A DNA stretch of 64,000 nucleotides. It comes from Aeromonas sp. FDAARGOS 1405. Its GTDB lineage: Bacteria > Pseudomonadota > Gammaproteobacteria > Enterobacterales > Aeromonadaceae. Location: positions 248,001 through 312,000 of the forward strand of contig NZ_CP077311.1 in NCBI RefSeq assembly GCF_019048265.1, written 5' to 3'. Under the pieces are notes generated by a model, which saw only the letters and a program-made list of their open reading frames with translations, ran no database searches and was not told the origin of the DNA. Positions within the stretch are counted from its first letter, which is position 1. Each line of letters opens with the position of its first letter. Shown one piece after another: positions 49,875 through 58,856 of this stretch. A program made the position numbers and the translations under genes.

Positions 49875-50471
49875 ATGGAACATTATCTGAGTCTGTTGAT
49901 TCGTTCGATTTTTATCGAAAACCTGGCACTCTCCTTCTTCCTGGGGATGTGTACTTTCCTGGCAGTGTCCAAGAAGGTAAAGACCTCCATGGGTCTGGGT
50001 ATTGCCGTTATCGTGGTGCAAACCATCGCCGTACCGGTCAACAACCTGATCTACAACTACGTGCTGAAGGCCGGAGCCCTCTCCCCTGACCTGGATCTGA
50101 GTTTCCTGAGCTTCATCACCTTTATCGGGGTGATCGCGGCGCTGGTGCAGATCCTGGAGATGGCGCTGGACAAGTACTTCCCGGCTCTCTACAACGCCCT
50201 GGGTATCTTCCTGCCGCTCATCACCGTGAACTGCGCCATCTTCGGTGGCGTCTCTTTCATGGTGCAGCGTGACTACACCTTCGTGGAGTCTGTGGTCTAC
50301 GGTGTAGGCTCAGGTGCAGGCTGGATGCTGGCGATCGTTGCGCTGGCGGGTATCCGCGAGAAGATGAAGTACTCCGATGTTCCGGAAGGCCTGCGTGGTC
50401 TGGGCATCACCTTCATCACCGCCGGTCTGATGGCGCTGGGCTTCATGTCCTTCTCTGGTATCTCCCTGTAA
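49875..50471 (+). CDS. nqrE: Na+-NQR subunit E
   Basis: NqrE is the membrane partner of NqrD in an inverted-topology pair. The 198-residue product has six membrane segments and the expected cysteines (Cys26 in [10 protein letters not shown] and Cys in TVNCAIFGG). It begins four bases after nqrD. Confidence 0.97.
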   Translation: MEHYLSLLIRSIFIENLALSFFLGMCTFLAVSKKVKTSMGLGIAVIVVQTIAVPVNNLIYNYVLKAGALSPDLDLSFLSFITFIGVIAALVQILEMALDKYFPALYNALGIFLPLITVNCAIFGGVSFMVQRDYTFVESVVYGVGSGAGWMLAIVALAGIREKMKYSDVPEGLRGLGITFITAGLMALGFMSFSGISL

Positions 50472-50503
50472 TCGGCTTTCCTGCAATCAGAAAGGAACGA
50501 TAG

Positions 50504-51727
50504 ATGGAAATTATTTTGGGTGTGGTCATGTTTACCGTGATCCTGCTGGCACTGGTGGCAGTCATTCTGTTCGCCAAGTCCAAGCTGGTGACCGCGGGCG
50601 ACGTGACAATCAGCATCAATGGTGACCCGGCCAAGGCTGTGACCAGCCCGGCCGGTGGCAAGCTGCTCGGCGTACTCGCCGGCAACGGTATCTTCGTCTC
50701 TTCCGCCTGTGGCGGCGGTGGCTCCTGCGGCCAGTGCAAGGTACGGGTGAAATCCGGTGGCGGCGACATCCTGCCGACCGAACTGGATCACATCAGCAAG
50801 GGCGAAGCCCGTCACGGCGAACGTCTTGCCTGTCAGGTCACCGTTCGTGGCGACATGGACATCGAACTGCCGGAAGAGATATTCGGGGTGAAGAAGTGGG
50901 AATGTACTGTTATCTCCAACGATAACAAGGCCACCTTCATCAAGGAGCTCAAGCTGCAGATCCCCGATGGCGAGAGCGTGCCGTTCCGCGCCGGTGGTTA
51001 TATCCAGATCGAAGCGCCGGCTCACCACGTTTACTACAAGAACTTCGATATTCCCGAGGAGTATCGTGGTGACTGGGATCGCTTCAAGATTTTTGATCTG
51101 GAGTCCAAGGTCGATGAGCCGATCATCCGTGCCTACTCCATGGCCAACTATCCGGAAGAGTTCGGCATCATCATGCTGAACGTGCGTATCGCCACACCGC
51201 CCCCGAGCAACTGGACTGCCCCTCCGGGACAGATGTCCTCCTACATCTTCAGCCTGAAGCCGGGTGACAAGGTGACCATCTCCGGTCCGTTCGGTGAATT
51301 CTTCGCCAAGGATACCGATGCAGAAATGGTCTTTATCGGTGGTGGTGCGGGTATGGCGCCTATGCGCTCCCACATCTTCGACCAGCTGCGTCGCCTGAAG
51401 TCCAAGCGCAAGATGAGCTTCTGGTACGGTGCCCGTTCCAAGCGCGAGATGTTCTATGTCGAAGACTTCGACATGCTGGCGGCCGAGAACGAGAACTTCA
51501 CCTGGAACGTCGCCCTGTCCGATCCGCAACCGGAAGACAACTGGGATGGCTACACCGGCTTCATCCACAATGTGCTCTACGAGAACTATCTCAAGAACCA
51601 CGAAGCGCCGGAAGATTGCGAGTTCTACATGTGTGGACCTCCCGTGATGAACGCAGCCGTCATCAACATGCTCAAAGATCTGGGCGTTGAAGACGAGAAC
51701 ATCCTGCTGGATGATTTTGGTGGTTAA
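50504..51727 (+). CDS. nqrF: Na+-NQR subunit F (NADH dehydrogenase)
   Basis: NqrF accepts electrons from NADH. The 407-residue product has an N-terminal membrane anchor, a 2Fe-2S ferredoxin domain with Cys69, Cys75, Cys78 and Cys110 ([11 protein letters not shown] and LACQ), then FAD-binding (RAYSMANYP) and NADH-binding domains ([17 protein letters not shown]). Length and spacing are those of V. cholerae NqrF. It is followed immediately by apbE. Confidence 0.97.
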   Translation: MEIILGVVMFTVILLALVAVILFAKSKLVTAGDVTISINGDPAKAVTSPAGGKLLGVLAGNGIFVSSACGGGGSCGQCKVRVKSGGGDILPTELDHISKGEARHGERLACQVTVRGDMDIELPEEIFGVKKWECTVISNDNKATFIKELKLQIPDGESVPFRAGGYIQIEAPAHHVYYKNFDIPEEYRGDWDRFKIFDLESKVDEPIIRAYSMANYPEEFGIIMLNVRIATPPPSNWTAPPGQMSSYIFSLKPGDKVTISGPFGEFFAKDTDAEMVFIGGGAGMAPMRSHIFDQLRRLKSKRKMSFWYGARSKREMFYVEDFDMLAAENENFTWNVALSDPQPEDNWDGYTGFIHNVLYENYLKNHEAPEDCEFYMCGPPVMNAAVINMLKDLGVEDENILLDDFGG

Positions 51728-51730
51728 TCC

Positions 51731-52771
51731 ATGAACAGCGTTGTAAAAACCTGGCTAGCCTTCGGGCTAGCCTTTTTCTTGACAGGGTGCGGTCAGGAAA
51801 GCACGGTCCAGTCGAAGCCGGAGATCCATATCACCGGCAGCACCATGGGCACTTACTACTCCATCAAGGTGGCGGACAACGTCATCAGCGATGCGGCCAA
51901 GTTTCAGGCCGAGGTCGACGTACTGCTGGAGCGAGTCAACGATCAGATGTCCACCTATCGTCCCGATTCCGAACTGTCGCGCTTCAACCAGCACCACAGT
52001 TCGACACCGGTAGTGGTATCTCGGGACACGGCTCGGGTCATAACAGAAGCCATTCATATTGGCCGTGAGAGCCAGGGGGCGCTTGACGTCACCGTCGGCC
52101 CCTTGGTCAATCTGTGGGGCTTCGGTCCGGACAAGCGACCGACCAAAATACCATCGGAGGAGCTGATCACCCAGACCCGTCAGAAGACCGGCCTGGGCAA
52201 CCTGCACGTCATCACTTCGGTCGATGCCGATACCCTGCAAAAGGATATTCCCGACCTCTACGTTGATCTATCCGCCATTGCCAAGGGCTTTGGTGTCGAC
52301 AAGGTAGCCGAGTATCTGGAGTCTCTGGGTGCGCGCAACTATCTGGTAGAGATCGGCGGCGAGCTGCGGATCAATGGCGTCAACGGCAAGGGACACCCCT
52401 GGCGCGTTGCCATCGAGAAGCCAACCGCCAATGCCGGTTCGGTGCAGGAGGTGATCGTTCCGGGTGACAACGGGGTGGCCACCTCGGGTGAATATCGTAA
52501 CTACTATGAGATGGATGGCCAGCGCTTCTCCCACACCATAGATCCACGCACCGGCAAGCCGATCCAGCACCGCATGGTGTCGGTCACCGTGATCCATCCC
52601 TCCTGCATGACCGCAGACGGGCTGGCGACCGTATTCATGGTCATGGGACCGGAAAAGAGCCTGGCCTATGCCAAAGAGCGTGGTCTGGCGATCTTCGTGA
52701 TCACCAAGACGGACAACGGCTTTGAAGAGGCCTACTCCGATGCGTTCAAACAGTATCTGGTCAGGAAATAG
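51731..52771 (+). CDS. apbE: FAD:protein FMN transferase
   Basis: ApbE transfers FMN from FAD to threonine in NqrB and NqrC on the periplasmic side, which completes the sodium pump. The 346-residue product is a lipoprotein (FFLTGCGQES lipobox) with the ApbE core: GSTMGTYYSIKV, VDLSAIAKGFGVD, LVEIGGELRINGVN and a metal-site region near SHTIDPRTGKP. It starts four bases after nqrF. Confidence 0.96.
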   Translation: MNSVVKTWLAFGLAFFLTGCGQESTVQSKPEIHITGSTMGTYYSIKVADNVISDAAKFQAEVDVLLERVNDQMSTYRPDSELSRFNQHHSSTPVVVSRDTARVITEAIHIGRESQGALDVTVGPLVNLWGFGPDKRPTKIPSEELITQTRQKTGLGNLHVITSVDADTLQKDIPDLYVDLSAIAKGFGVDKVAEYLESLGARNYLVEIGGELRINGVNGKGHPWRVAIEKPTANAGSVQEVIVPGDNGVATSGEYRNYYEMDGQRFSHTIDPRTGKPIQHRMVSVTVIHPSCMTADGLATVFMVMGPEKSLAYAKERGLAIFVITKTDNGFEEAYSDAFKQYLVRK

Positions 52772-52780
52772 GGAGGATAG

Positions 52781-53005
52781 ATGCAGGTTTTTCTGATCAC
52801 CTTCGGGGTATTCATGCTGGTGATAGCCGCCATGGCTATCGGCTATATCTTCCAGAAAAAATCCATCTCCGGCTCCTGTGGCGGTCTGGGGAGCGTTGGC
52901 ATCGAGAAAGAGTGCGATTGCCCGGAACCCTGCGACAATCGCAAGAAGAAGATGGCCAAGGAAGAGGCCCGTCGCAAGATGCTGGAAGAGAACCGCATCA
53001 TCTGA
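52781..53005 (+). CDS. nqrM: Na+-NQR maturation protein NqrM
   Basis: NqrM (DUF539) is needed for Na+-NQR maturation, probably delivering iron to the NqrD/NqrE centre. The 74-residue product has an N-terminal membrane helix and four cysteines (Cys33, Cys45, Cys47, Cys51; GSCGG and ECDCPEPC), then a basic tail. It sits ten bases after apbE and ends the cluster at a terminator. Confidence 0.94.
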   Translation: MQVFLITFGVFMLVIAAMAIGYIFQKKSISGSCGGLGSVGIEKECDCPEPCDNRKKKMAKEEARRKMLEENRII

Positions 53006-53027
53006 TGACCCTGATTTCTCGATAAAC

Positions 53028-53054
53028 AAAAGCGCGCTGGTGGCGCGCTTTTTT
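53028..53054. terminator. Bidirectional terminator between nqrM and the twelve-gene operon
   Basis: AAAGCGCGC and GCGCGCTTT form a nine-base stem with a five-base loop. T-runs on both sides suit the convergent nqr cluster and the minus-strand operon end. Confidence 0.85.
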
Positions 53055-53080
53055 ATTGGCTTTCATGCAGTGTAGGCCGG

Positions 53081-53620
53081 TCATAATTTTCGCTCGATAT
53101 AGAGGATCACCTCCCCCAAATGGATGCCGAACTTGCTGATAGCGGCGCGATTGATCAGTCGCTCCTCATCCAGCAGATACATCCAGTCATCGAAGCTCAC
53201 CCGCACCACCTCGCCATCCGGCAGCGCCAGATCGAGCTGATAACGCCAGTTGAGGGCAAACCCTTGGCTTTTACCTACCGCCTCTCCCACCACATCGGAA
53301 GCGGTACCGCGCCAGTGACCATCAGCCCCCTTGTTCAGATACCAGGTTCGGGTCTGCTGGCGGCCATCGTCAAAGTAGAACTGCTCGAACAGCTCTCCCT
53401 TACCGTTCTGCCAGCGCCCCACCATCTCAACCCGAAAGCGACTGGTCACTTCGCCGCTGCGGTCGGTCACCAGGCCGTGAGCCACCAGCTTGCCGTTGAA
53501 GAAACGGGCGAGATCCCAGTTTGGCCCCTGCCCCCGATAGTCATCGAGACTGGCACCACAGCCGCTCAGCAACAAAAAAGGGATCAACAGTAACCAGCGA
53601 TATGCACGATAGAAAGACAT
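53081..53620 (-). CDS. DUF3833 family lipoprotein
   Basis: A 179-residue lipoprotein with a signal peptide ending in LLLSGC (lipobox), then GASLDDYRGQGPNW. The body fits DUF3833, whose function is unknown. It probably sits in the outer membrane or is periplasm-facing. I chose the ATG at 53620, where GGAG lies six bases upstream, over an in-frame ATG at 53632. It is the last gene of the minus-strand operon and lies beside a gene for a chalcone-isomerase-like secreted protein. Confidence 0.8.
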   Translation of the reverse strand: MSFYRAYRWLLLIPFLLLSGCGASLDDYRGQGPNWDLARFFNGKLVAHGLVTDRSGEVTSRFRVEMVGRWQNGKGELFEQFYFDDGRQQTRTWYLNKGADGHWRGTASDVVGEAVGKSQGFALNWRYQLDLALPDGEVVRVSFDDWMYLLDEERLINRAAISKFGIHLGEVILYIERKL

Positions 53621-53634
53621 CAGGAGCTCCATGT

Positions 53635-54177
53635 TCAGGGTTGGCCACGCAGGCGGCGGGTCAGGGCAGGATCGCGGCTATTGTCAGCCAGCCAGATGGC
53701 GAGAAAAGCGGCCGAAAAATGTGGATCGGCCAGAGTGCCGAGGGGTTTTTCCTGCCACCAGAAGTGGCCTGCACCGCCCTTGTCGACATAAAAGGTGAGC
53801 TTGTCGCCCGCCTGCACATCAGGCCAGAGTGCAGCGAGCTGGCCGAGCCAGCGCTGACGCTCGGCGTCAGTGCCAAGACCTAGCCGCTGCCACTCGGCGG
53901 CGGTGGCGCTCAGCAGATCTTCCCGCTCGATGGGTCTGGCATAGGTGAGAGTCAGAGCCTGTGGATAGTGACCGGGCTGATAGCGCCCGCTCACGCTGTA
54001 GAGGGTGGCATCGTAGAGCTTGAACCATAGCCAGTTCATCTCCCCCTGCCCGACCGGGCGCAACTGCTGCCAGGGGGCGGCAGAAGCCTGCACCGCGGTT
54101 GCAGCAAAGAGCGCAAACGCCAGCAGTCGCGGGTTAATTCCACCCCATATGCCAGTGGTTGGGGTCTTCCAGTTCAT
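53635..54177 (-). CDS. Secreted chalcone-isomerase-like protein
   Basis: A 180-residue protein of the chalcone-isomerase-like family. A signal peptide (LLAFALFAATAVQASA) is preceded by about 16 residues, and the mature part has the family pattern (NWLWFKLYDATLYSVSGRY, LTLTYARPIEREDLL). CHI-fold proteins outside plants are not flavonoid enzymes, and some plant homologues bind fatty acids, so a lipid-binding role is conceivable. The start overlaps the previous gene by 44 bases, with AGGAG ten bases upstream of the ATG. Confidence 0.8.
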   Translation of the reverse strand: MNWKTPTTGIWGGINPRLLAFALFAATAVQASAAPWQQLRPVGQGEMNWLWFKLYDATLYSVSGRYQPGHYPQALTLTYARPIEREDLLSATAAEWQRLGLGTDAERQRWLGQLAALWPDVQAGDKLTFYVDKGGAGHFWWQEKPLGTLADPHFSAAFLAIWLADNSRDPALTRRLRGQP

Positions 54178-54355
54178 GCCAGTCCATCTCCTGTTCCTGC
54201 AGGGTGTTGATATCCTGCATCACCACCTGCACCAGCTGCCCCTGCGCATCCCGCTGGCAGGCAACCACCAGATAGAAGCGATCAGTCAGCTCATGCTGGC
54301 TCTCTTTGGTCCATTTGGAAAAAAGCAACGAGTCGGTCGAAAAGGTGTTTGTCAT
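54134..54355 (-). CDS. Small Trp-rich protein (TIGR02450 type)
   Basis: A 73-residue protein with the TIGR02450 pattern: LLFSKWTKESQHELTDRFYLVV and MDWHELEDPNHWHMGWN. Function is unknown. It overlaps the DUF2878 gene by four bases and the secreted CHI-like gene by 44 bases. The long overlap with the next frame is unusual. Confidence 0.72.
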   Translation of the reverse strand: MTNTFSTDSLLFSKWTKESQHELTDRFYLVVACQRDAQGQLVQVVMQDINTLQEQEMDWHELEDPNHWHMGWN

Positions 54356-54828
54356 GACTCACCCTCCAGCTTGACCATTACCCACAGGAGTACGGGTAAC
54401 CACCACATCCAGATCACTGCCAGCAGCGCCGTACTGATCCAGATGCCCCAGGGTAAGTTTACTGCCCCCATGGCAGCCCCCGCCACATAGGAGGAAGCAC
54501 CGCCAACCATGCCAAACAGCGCCTGCTGCCAGCGAGGCAAGCGCAGCAGCCAGCGCATACCGTGGGCCAGCGTCAGGGCAAAACCGAGCCAGAGCAGCAC
54601 CAGCCAGAGGGGAAAACCGGACGGGAAACGGAACAGGCCGAGCTGCCAGAGCAGAGCATCCAGCAGACAGCCGGCAACCGCGATGGGAAGCAGCCGCCAG
54701 TCACGCTGGCGGCTGGGTGAGAAGAGAAAGTGCAGCAGCAACATTGCCAGCAGCGGGCTCGGCTGCTGCCACTTCACCGCCAGCAACCAGTAGAGGTTGA
54801 ACCCCAGCAGGTGAGCCCACTGCCACAT
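54352..54828 (-). CDS. DUF2878 membrane protein
   Basis: A 158-residue inner-membrane protein with about five membrane segments, many Trp and Leu residues and the FNLYWLLAVKW start of DUF2878. Function is unknown. It starts two bases after the CFA-like gene and is four bases into the next, consistent with translational coupling and a membrane partner role. Confidence 0.8.
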   Translation of the reverse strand: MWQWAHLLGFNLYWLLAVKWQQPSPLLAMLLLHFLFSPSRQRDWRLLPIAVAGCLLDALLWQLGLFRFPSGFPLWLVLLWLGFALTLAHGMRWLLRLPRWQQALFGMVGGASSYVAGAAMGAVNLPWGIWISTALLAVIWMWWLPVLLWVMVKLEGES

Positions 54829-54830
54829 GG

Positions 54831-56087
54831 TCAGTGACCGCTTACTGGCACATCACCCGACCAGCCAGCGGGCCCCGGCTTGGCGGCCTCCAGTTGCACC
54901 AGACTGATACTGCGCTCCCAGAATCCCCCCTCGCAATAGGCAAAGTAGAAGTGCCACAGCCGGATGAAATCCTGGCTGTAACCGAGCTTGGGCAGCTCGG
55001 GCGCCAGCGCCAGAAAGCGATCGCACCAGTGAGCCAGGGTGCGGGCATAGTGATGGCCGTGATCGTGCAACCGTACCAGTTGCATGTCGGTCTCCCGCGC
55101 CAGCAACCCCGCCATCTGGGAGACGCTGGGCAGGCAGCCACCGGGGAAGATGTAACGCTGGATAAAATCGACCCCGCGCAGATACTGGGCGTGGCGCTGA
55201 TCGGCGATGGTGATGGCCTGAATGAGCAGACGGCCACCGGGTTTGAGCAGCCGCGACAGCTGGCGGAAATAGTCGGGCAGGAAGGCGTGGCCCACCGCCT
55301 CTATCATCTCGATGGAGACCAGCTTGTCATACGTCCCCTCCAGCTTGCGGTAATCCTCCAGCAGCAAGGTGATGCGATCCCCCAGCCCCTCCCGCGCAAT
55401 CCACTCCTTGGCATAGTCATGCTGGGCCCGGGAGATAGTCGTGGTGGTCACCCGGCAGCCATAGTGGCGGGCGGCATAGACAGCGAGGCCACCCCAGCCG
55501 GTACCGATCTCCAGCAGATGATCGTCAGGCCCCAGCTCCAGCCGCTCGCAGATGGTGCGCAACTTAGCTTGCTGACCCTCTTCCAAAGTGGCCTCGGCGC
55601 TCGGGTAGATGGCGCTCGAGTACTGCATATGGCTGTCGAGAAAGCCCTGATAGAGGGTATTGCCGAGATCGTAGTGGGCGGCGATGTTGGAGCGCGAACC
55701 GGTCAGGGTATTGCGGTTGAGCCAGTGGCGCACCTTGTTGAAGGGGAAGCTGAGCCAGCCGAGGCGCCGTTCGAGGGAGTCGAGCAGGGTCAGATTGCGG
55801 GCCAGCAGCCGCACCAGCGCCACCGGATCCGGGCTGGTCCAGAGTCCCTCCACCCAGGTTTCTCCGGCGGCAATGCTGCCCCCCAGCAACAGGCGACGAT
55901 AGAAGGTCGGATCCTGCACCACCAGTTCGGCATGCAGATCGGTACCCGCGACGCCAAAGCTGTGGCGCTCACCGCCATCCCGCAGCAGCAGCTGGCCATG
56001 TTCGAGGCGACCCAGCAGATTGAGCAGCAGTTGTCTTGCCCCCTTGTCGATGAAAGAGGCAGAGAGGGTTGATTGAGCAAGTTCCAT
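54831..56087 (-). CDS. Cyclopropane-fatty-acid synthase paralogue
   Basis: A 418-residue SAM-dependent methyltransferase of the CFA synthase family, with AAHYDLGNTLYQGFLDSHMQ, the SAM-site LLEIGTGWGGLAVYAA, EDYRKL and RYIFPGGCLPSV. CFA synthases methylate unsaturated acyl chains of membrane phospholipids. Relative to E. coli Cfa, the bicarbonate residues Cys139 and His266 are replaced by Ser158 and Gln290. Glu263, Ile292 and Tyr347 stand at the other ligand positions. It may be a CFA synthase with altered activity or a methyltransferase making another methylated lipid. The ATG overlaps the upstream stop. Confidence 0.85.
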   Translation of the reverse strand: MELAQSTLSASFIDKGARQLLLNLLGRLEHGQLLLRDGGERHSFGVAGTDLHAELVVQDPTFYRRLLLGGSIAAGETWVEGLWTSPDPVALVRLLARNLTLLDSLERRLGWLSFPFNKVRHWLNRNTLTGSRSNIAAHYDLGNTLYQGFLDSHMQYSSAIYPSAEATLEEGQQAKLRTICERLELGPDDHLLEIGTGWGGLAVYAARHYGCRVTTTTISRAQHDYAKEWIAREGLGDRITLLLEDYRKLEGTYDKLVSIEMIEAVGHAFLPDYFRQLSRLLKPGGRLLIQAITIADQRHAQYLRGVDFIQRYIFPGGCLPSVSQMAGLLARETDMQLVRLHDHGHHYARTLAHWCDRFLALAPELPKLGYSQDFIRLWHFYFAYCEGGFWERSISLVQLEAAKPGPAGWSGDVPVSGH

Positions 56088-56869
56088 TAGCGGCTCTCCG
56101 GATGGGTAAAAATCGGGGTTCGTTTGATAAATAGACGCAGGGCCTGCCAGTAGATCCCGAGCAGCACCTTCATGGTCATCCATGGCCAGCGGGCCAGCAG
56201 GGCCACCAGCCCCTTGCGCGACAAGGGTTCGCGAGTGAGCGCCAGGGTTGCGTCAAACAGCTTGGCTTCACCGGATACGGGATGACTCTCGATATGGATC
56301 AGGGTCTCCTGCACGGGCGGCCTAATCCGCCAGTGATAACGCATCGCCAGCCCCATAAAGGGGGAGACGTGAAAATCCTTGTCATGGGGTGCCAGCGCCG
56401 CCAGATCCAGCAGGTAGTAGTGACGCTCGTTCCAGGGGGTGTTCGACACCTCTGCCAGCAGATAGCGCGCCTCGCCCTGCCGGTAGCAGAAGTAGAAGTT
56501 GACCGGGCTGAAGTAGAATCCCAGACAGCGCACGTTGCCGAGCAGCAGTACCCGCCCCTCGGGGTCGGCATCGCCACCCAGCTCGCTCACCTTATGCCAC
56601 ACCGCCTGCTTGAGGCACCCCTCGCTGCCTTTGAGATAGTCGTCGCGGTGAAACGAGAGCAGCCCAGCTCGCTCAACCCCGAACCAGCGCCCCTGATCGA
56701 GCTGCGGCAGCTCGTCGAGATCCAGTCCCAGCATAAAGAGGCTGTAGGAGAAGGCGTGAGCCCGCGGTGCAAAACGGCGGTGGCGCACCGAGCCCTGCCA
56801 GATGGCGCTGGTGACGCCAGCCAGTTCGTCGGCACGCTCATGTTCGGTGGCCACTGTGGCGCCGTTCAT
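56087..56869 (-). CDS. DUF1365 family protein
   Basis: A 260-residue protein of DUF1365, with the family segments WQGSVRHRRFAPRAHAFSYSLFM and the CLGFYFSPVNFYFCYRQGE motif. No membrane helices are clear except a C-terminal hydrophobic stretch. In many bacteria it sits between an FAD amine-oxidase-like gene and a CFA-like gene, as here, so it probably participates in acyl-chain modification. Its activity is unknown. It overlaps the FAD gene by four bases. Confidence 0.85.
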   Translation of the reverse strand: MNGATVATEHERADELAGVTSAIWQGSVRHRRFAPRAHAFSYSLFMLGLDLDELPQLDQGRWFGVERAGLLSFHRDDYLKGSEGCLKQAVWHKVSELGGDADPEGRVLLLGNVRCLGFYFSPVNFYFCYRQGEARYLLAEVSNTPWNERHYYLLDLAALAPHDKDFHVSPFMGLAMRYHWRIRPPVQETLIHIESHPVSGEAKLFDATLALTREPLSRKGLVALLARWPWMTMKVLLGIYWQALRLFIKRTPIFTHPESR

Positions 56870-58125
56870 AGCTCGGCCCCGAAGCGCCTGGCGACGTCCA
56901 GCGCGCTGCGTACCCCATCCTCGTGGAAGCCGTTGTACCAGTAGGCGCCACAGAAGTGGGTGTGCTGCTGGCCGCAGATCTCCGCGCGGCGCTGCTGGGC
57001 GGCGATGGAGGCCTGATTGAACACCGGATGGTGATAGACAAAGCGGCGCAGCACCTTGCTCTCATCCACCTTGCCCTTGGGATTGAGGCTGACGCAGAAG
57101 GGCTCCGGCGAGTTCACCCCCTGCAGGATGTTCATGTTGTAGCTCACCAGCGGCCGCGCCTCGTCGTTGCCATCGAGCTGATAGTTCCAGCTGGCCCATG
57201 CCTTGCGGCGGGTGGGCAGGCAGCGGGCATCGGTATGGAGCCAGACATCGTTGGCCTGATAGGGCATGTCGCCGAGAATAGCCTGCTCCCGCTCGCCGGG
57301 ATCTGCCAGCAGCGCCAGCGCCTGATCGCTGTGGCAGGCGAAGATCACCTCGTCAAACCGCTCCTCGCCGTAACTGCTCTGGATCACCACGCCATCCGCG
57401 TCCCGCCGTACGCTCTGCACCGGACAGGCGAGGCGGATCTGCGACTGCCAACCCGCGGTAAGGGGGCCGATATATTCCCGCGAGCCGCCCGGGATCACAT
57501 ACCACTGGGGACGATTGGCCACATCGAGCAGGCCATGGTTGGCAAAAAAGCGCAGGAAGAAGCCAAGGGGGAAGGCGCGCATATCGGCCAGGGTCGATGA
57601 CCAGATCGCCGCGCCCATCGGCAAGATGTAGTGGCGGGCGAAGTAGTCGCTAAACTCCCCCGCCAGCAAAAAATCCCCCAGAGTCAGCTCGGGGCCAGCC
57701 CCCTGATGCTGACCATCCGCCAGCCAGGCCCGCGCCTCCCGGTTGAAACGCAGGATCTCGGCAACGAAGCCGTAGAAGCGCGGGCTCAACAGATTGCTGC
57801 GCTGGGCAAACAGGGTGTCGAGGTTGTGGCCGTTATACTCCAGCCCCTCCGGGCTCTTCACCGAGAAGCTCATCTCGGCCGGTTGGCGCGCCATGCCGAT
57901 CCGCGCCAGCAACTTCAAGAAGTTGGGGTAGGTGCGATCGTTGAAGACGATAAAGCCGGTGTCGATGGCATAGCTGCGGCCAGCCTGATTCACATCGACG
58001 GTCGCTGTGTGGCCGCCCAGGGTCGGCGCCGCCTCGAACAGGGTTATGTCATGGAGTTTGTGGAGCAGAAAACCGGCGGTGAGCCCCGAGATCCCTGAAC
58101 CGACGATGGCGATCTTTTTCTTCAT
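56866..58125 (-). CDS. FAD-dependent amine-oxidase-like protein
   Basis: A 419-residue flavoprotein with the N-terminal dinucleotide motif IVGSGISGLTAGFLL and GGHTATVDV. It belongs to the NAD(P)/FAD-dependent oxidoreductase group that includes amine oxidases, desaturases and acyl-modifying enzymes. Immediate coupling to DUF1365 and the CFA-like protein, each by four-base or one-base overlaps, suggests an acyl-chain oxidase or reductase. It resembles the partner of lipid methyltransferases. Substrate unknown. Confidence 0.85.
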   Translation of the reverse strand: MKKKIAIVGSGISGLTAGFLLHKLHDITLFEAAPTLGGHTATVDVNQAGRSYAIDTGFIVFNDRTYPNFLKLLARIGMARQPAEMSFSVKSPEGLEYNGHNLDTLFAQRSNLLSPRFYGFVAEILRFNREARAWLADGQHQGAGPELTLGDFLLAGEFSDYFARHYILPMGAAIWSSTLADMRAFPLGFFLRFFANHGLLDVANRPQWYVIPGGSREYIGPLTAGWQSQIRLACPVQSVRRDADGVVIQSSYGEERFDEVIFACHSDQALALLADPGEREQAILGDMPYQANDVWLHTDARCLPTRRKAWASWNYQLDGNDEARPLVSYNMNILQGVNSPEPFCVSLNPKGKVDESKVLRRFVYHHPVFNQASIAAQQRRAEICGQQHTHFCGAYWYNGFHEDGVRSALDVARRFGAEL

Positions 58126-58856
58126 GAATGGCTTCCTTTCGATACGAGTGCGCGGCCAAGGCGCAGCCAGAGCCCCACCGGCAGCGCACCAAGCAGGCGC
58201 AGCAACCAGATGAAACGGCGGGGAAAGTGGATCTGGTGACGACCAGCGGTCAGCCCGTCCATGATGGCGCGAGAGGCATGCTCCACCGTCACCAGACAGG
58301 GCATGGGAAAATCATTTTTGGCGGTGAGCGGCGTCTGGACAAAGCCGGGGCGGATCAGGGTCACCCCGATCCCTTTGCTGGCCAGATCGAGGCGCAAGGT
58401 ATTCGCCAGATAGTCGAGGGCAGCCTTGGAGGCGCCATAGGCCTCGGCCCGAGGCAGCGGCAGCCAGCTCACCGACGAGCTAACGATGGCCAGCCGTGAC
58501 CCAGCCCCGAGCAACGGCAAGAAGGCGGCCAGCGCATGGCTGGTGGCGGTCAGATTGGTCTCAATCACTCGGGCAAACAGCGCGCTGTCAAACCCCTCCG
58601 CCACATCCATGTACTCGCAGTTGCCTGCGTTGAGGATCAGCAGATCGAGGGATGGCAGCGTAGCAGCCACCCCGCTCATTGCGGCCAGATCCCGGGCATC
58701 GAACTGCAGCGGCGTCACGCCATCCAGCCCCAGCGCCTGCAGCCGTTCGCCATCGCGGCCACAACCCCACACCTGCCAGCCGGCGCGCCGGTAATCCAGC
58801 GCCAACTGGCGACCTATGCCGGAGGTCGCGCCTGTGATAAGCACTCGGCCGCTCAT
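58122..58856 (-). CDS. Short-chain dehydrogenase/reductase
   Basis: A 244-residue SDR with the cofactor motif TGATSGIG (residues 7-14), the LNAGN segment, the catalytic Ser in SSSVSWL and YGASKAAL (Tyr-x3-Lys). It would oxidise or reduce a small alcohol or carbonyl compound with NAD(P)H. A C-terminal hydrophobic stretch (FIWLLRLLGALPVGLWL) may attach it to the membrane. It overlaps the neighbours on both sides by four bases. Confidence 0.9.
   Translation of the reverse strand: MSGRVLITGATSGIGRQLALDYRRAGWQVWGCGRDGERLQALGLDGVTPLQFDARDLAAMSGVAATLPSLDLLILNAGNCEYMDVAEGFDSALFARVIETNLTATSHALAAFLPLLGAGSRLAIVSSSVSWLPLPRAEAYGASKAALDYLANTLRLDLASKGIGVTLIRPGFVQTPLTAKNDFPMPCLVTVEHASRAIMDGLTAGRHQIHFPRRFIWLLRLLGALPVGLWLRLGRALVSKGSHS

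Noticed and set aside
54834..56072. A 412-residue plus-strand open frame
   Set aside because: Antisense to the CFA-like gene; a product of high GC in the third codon position.
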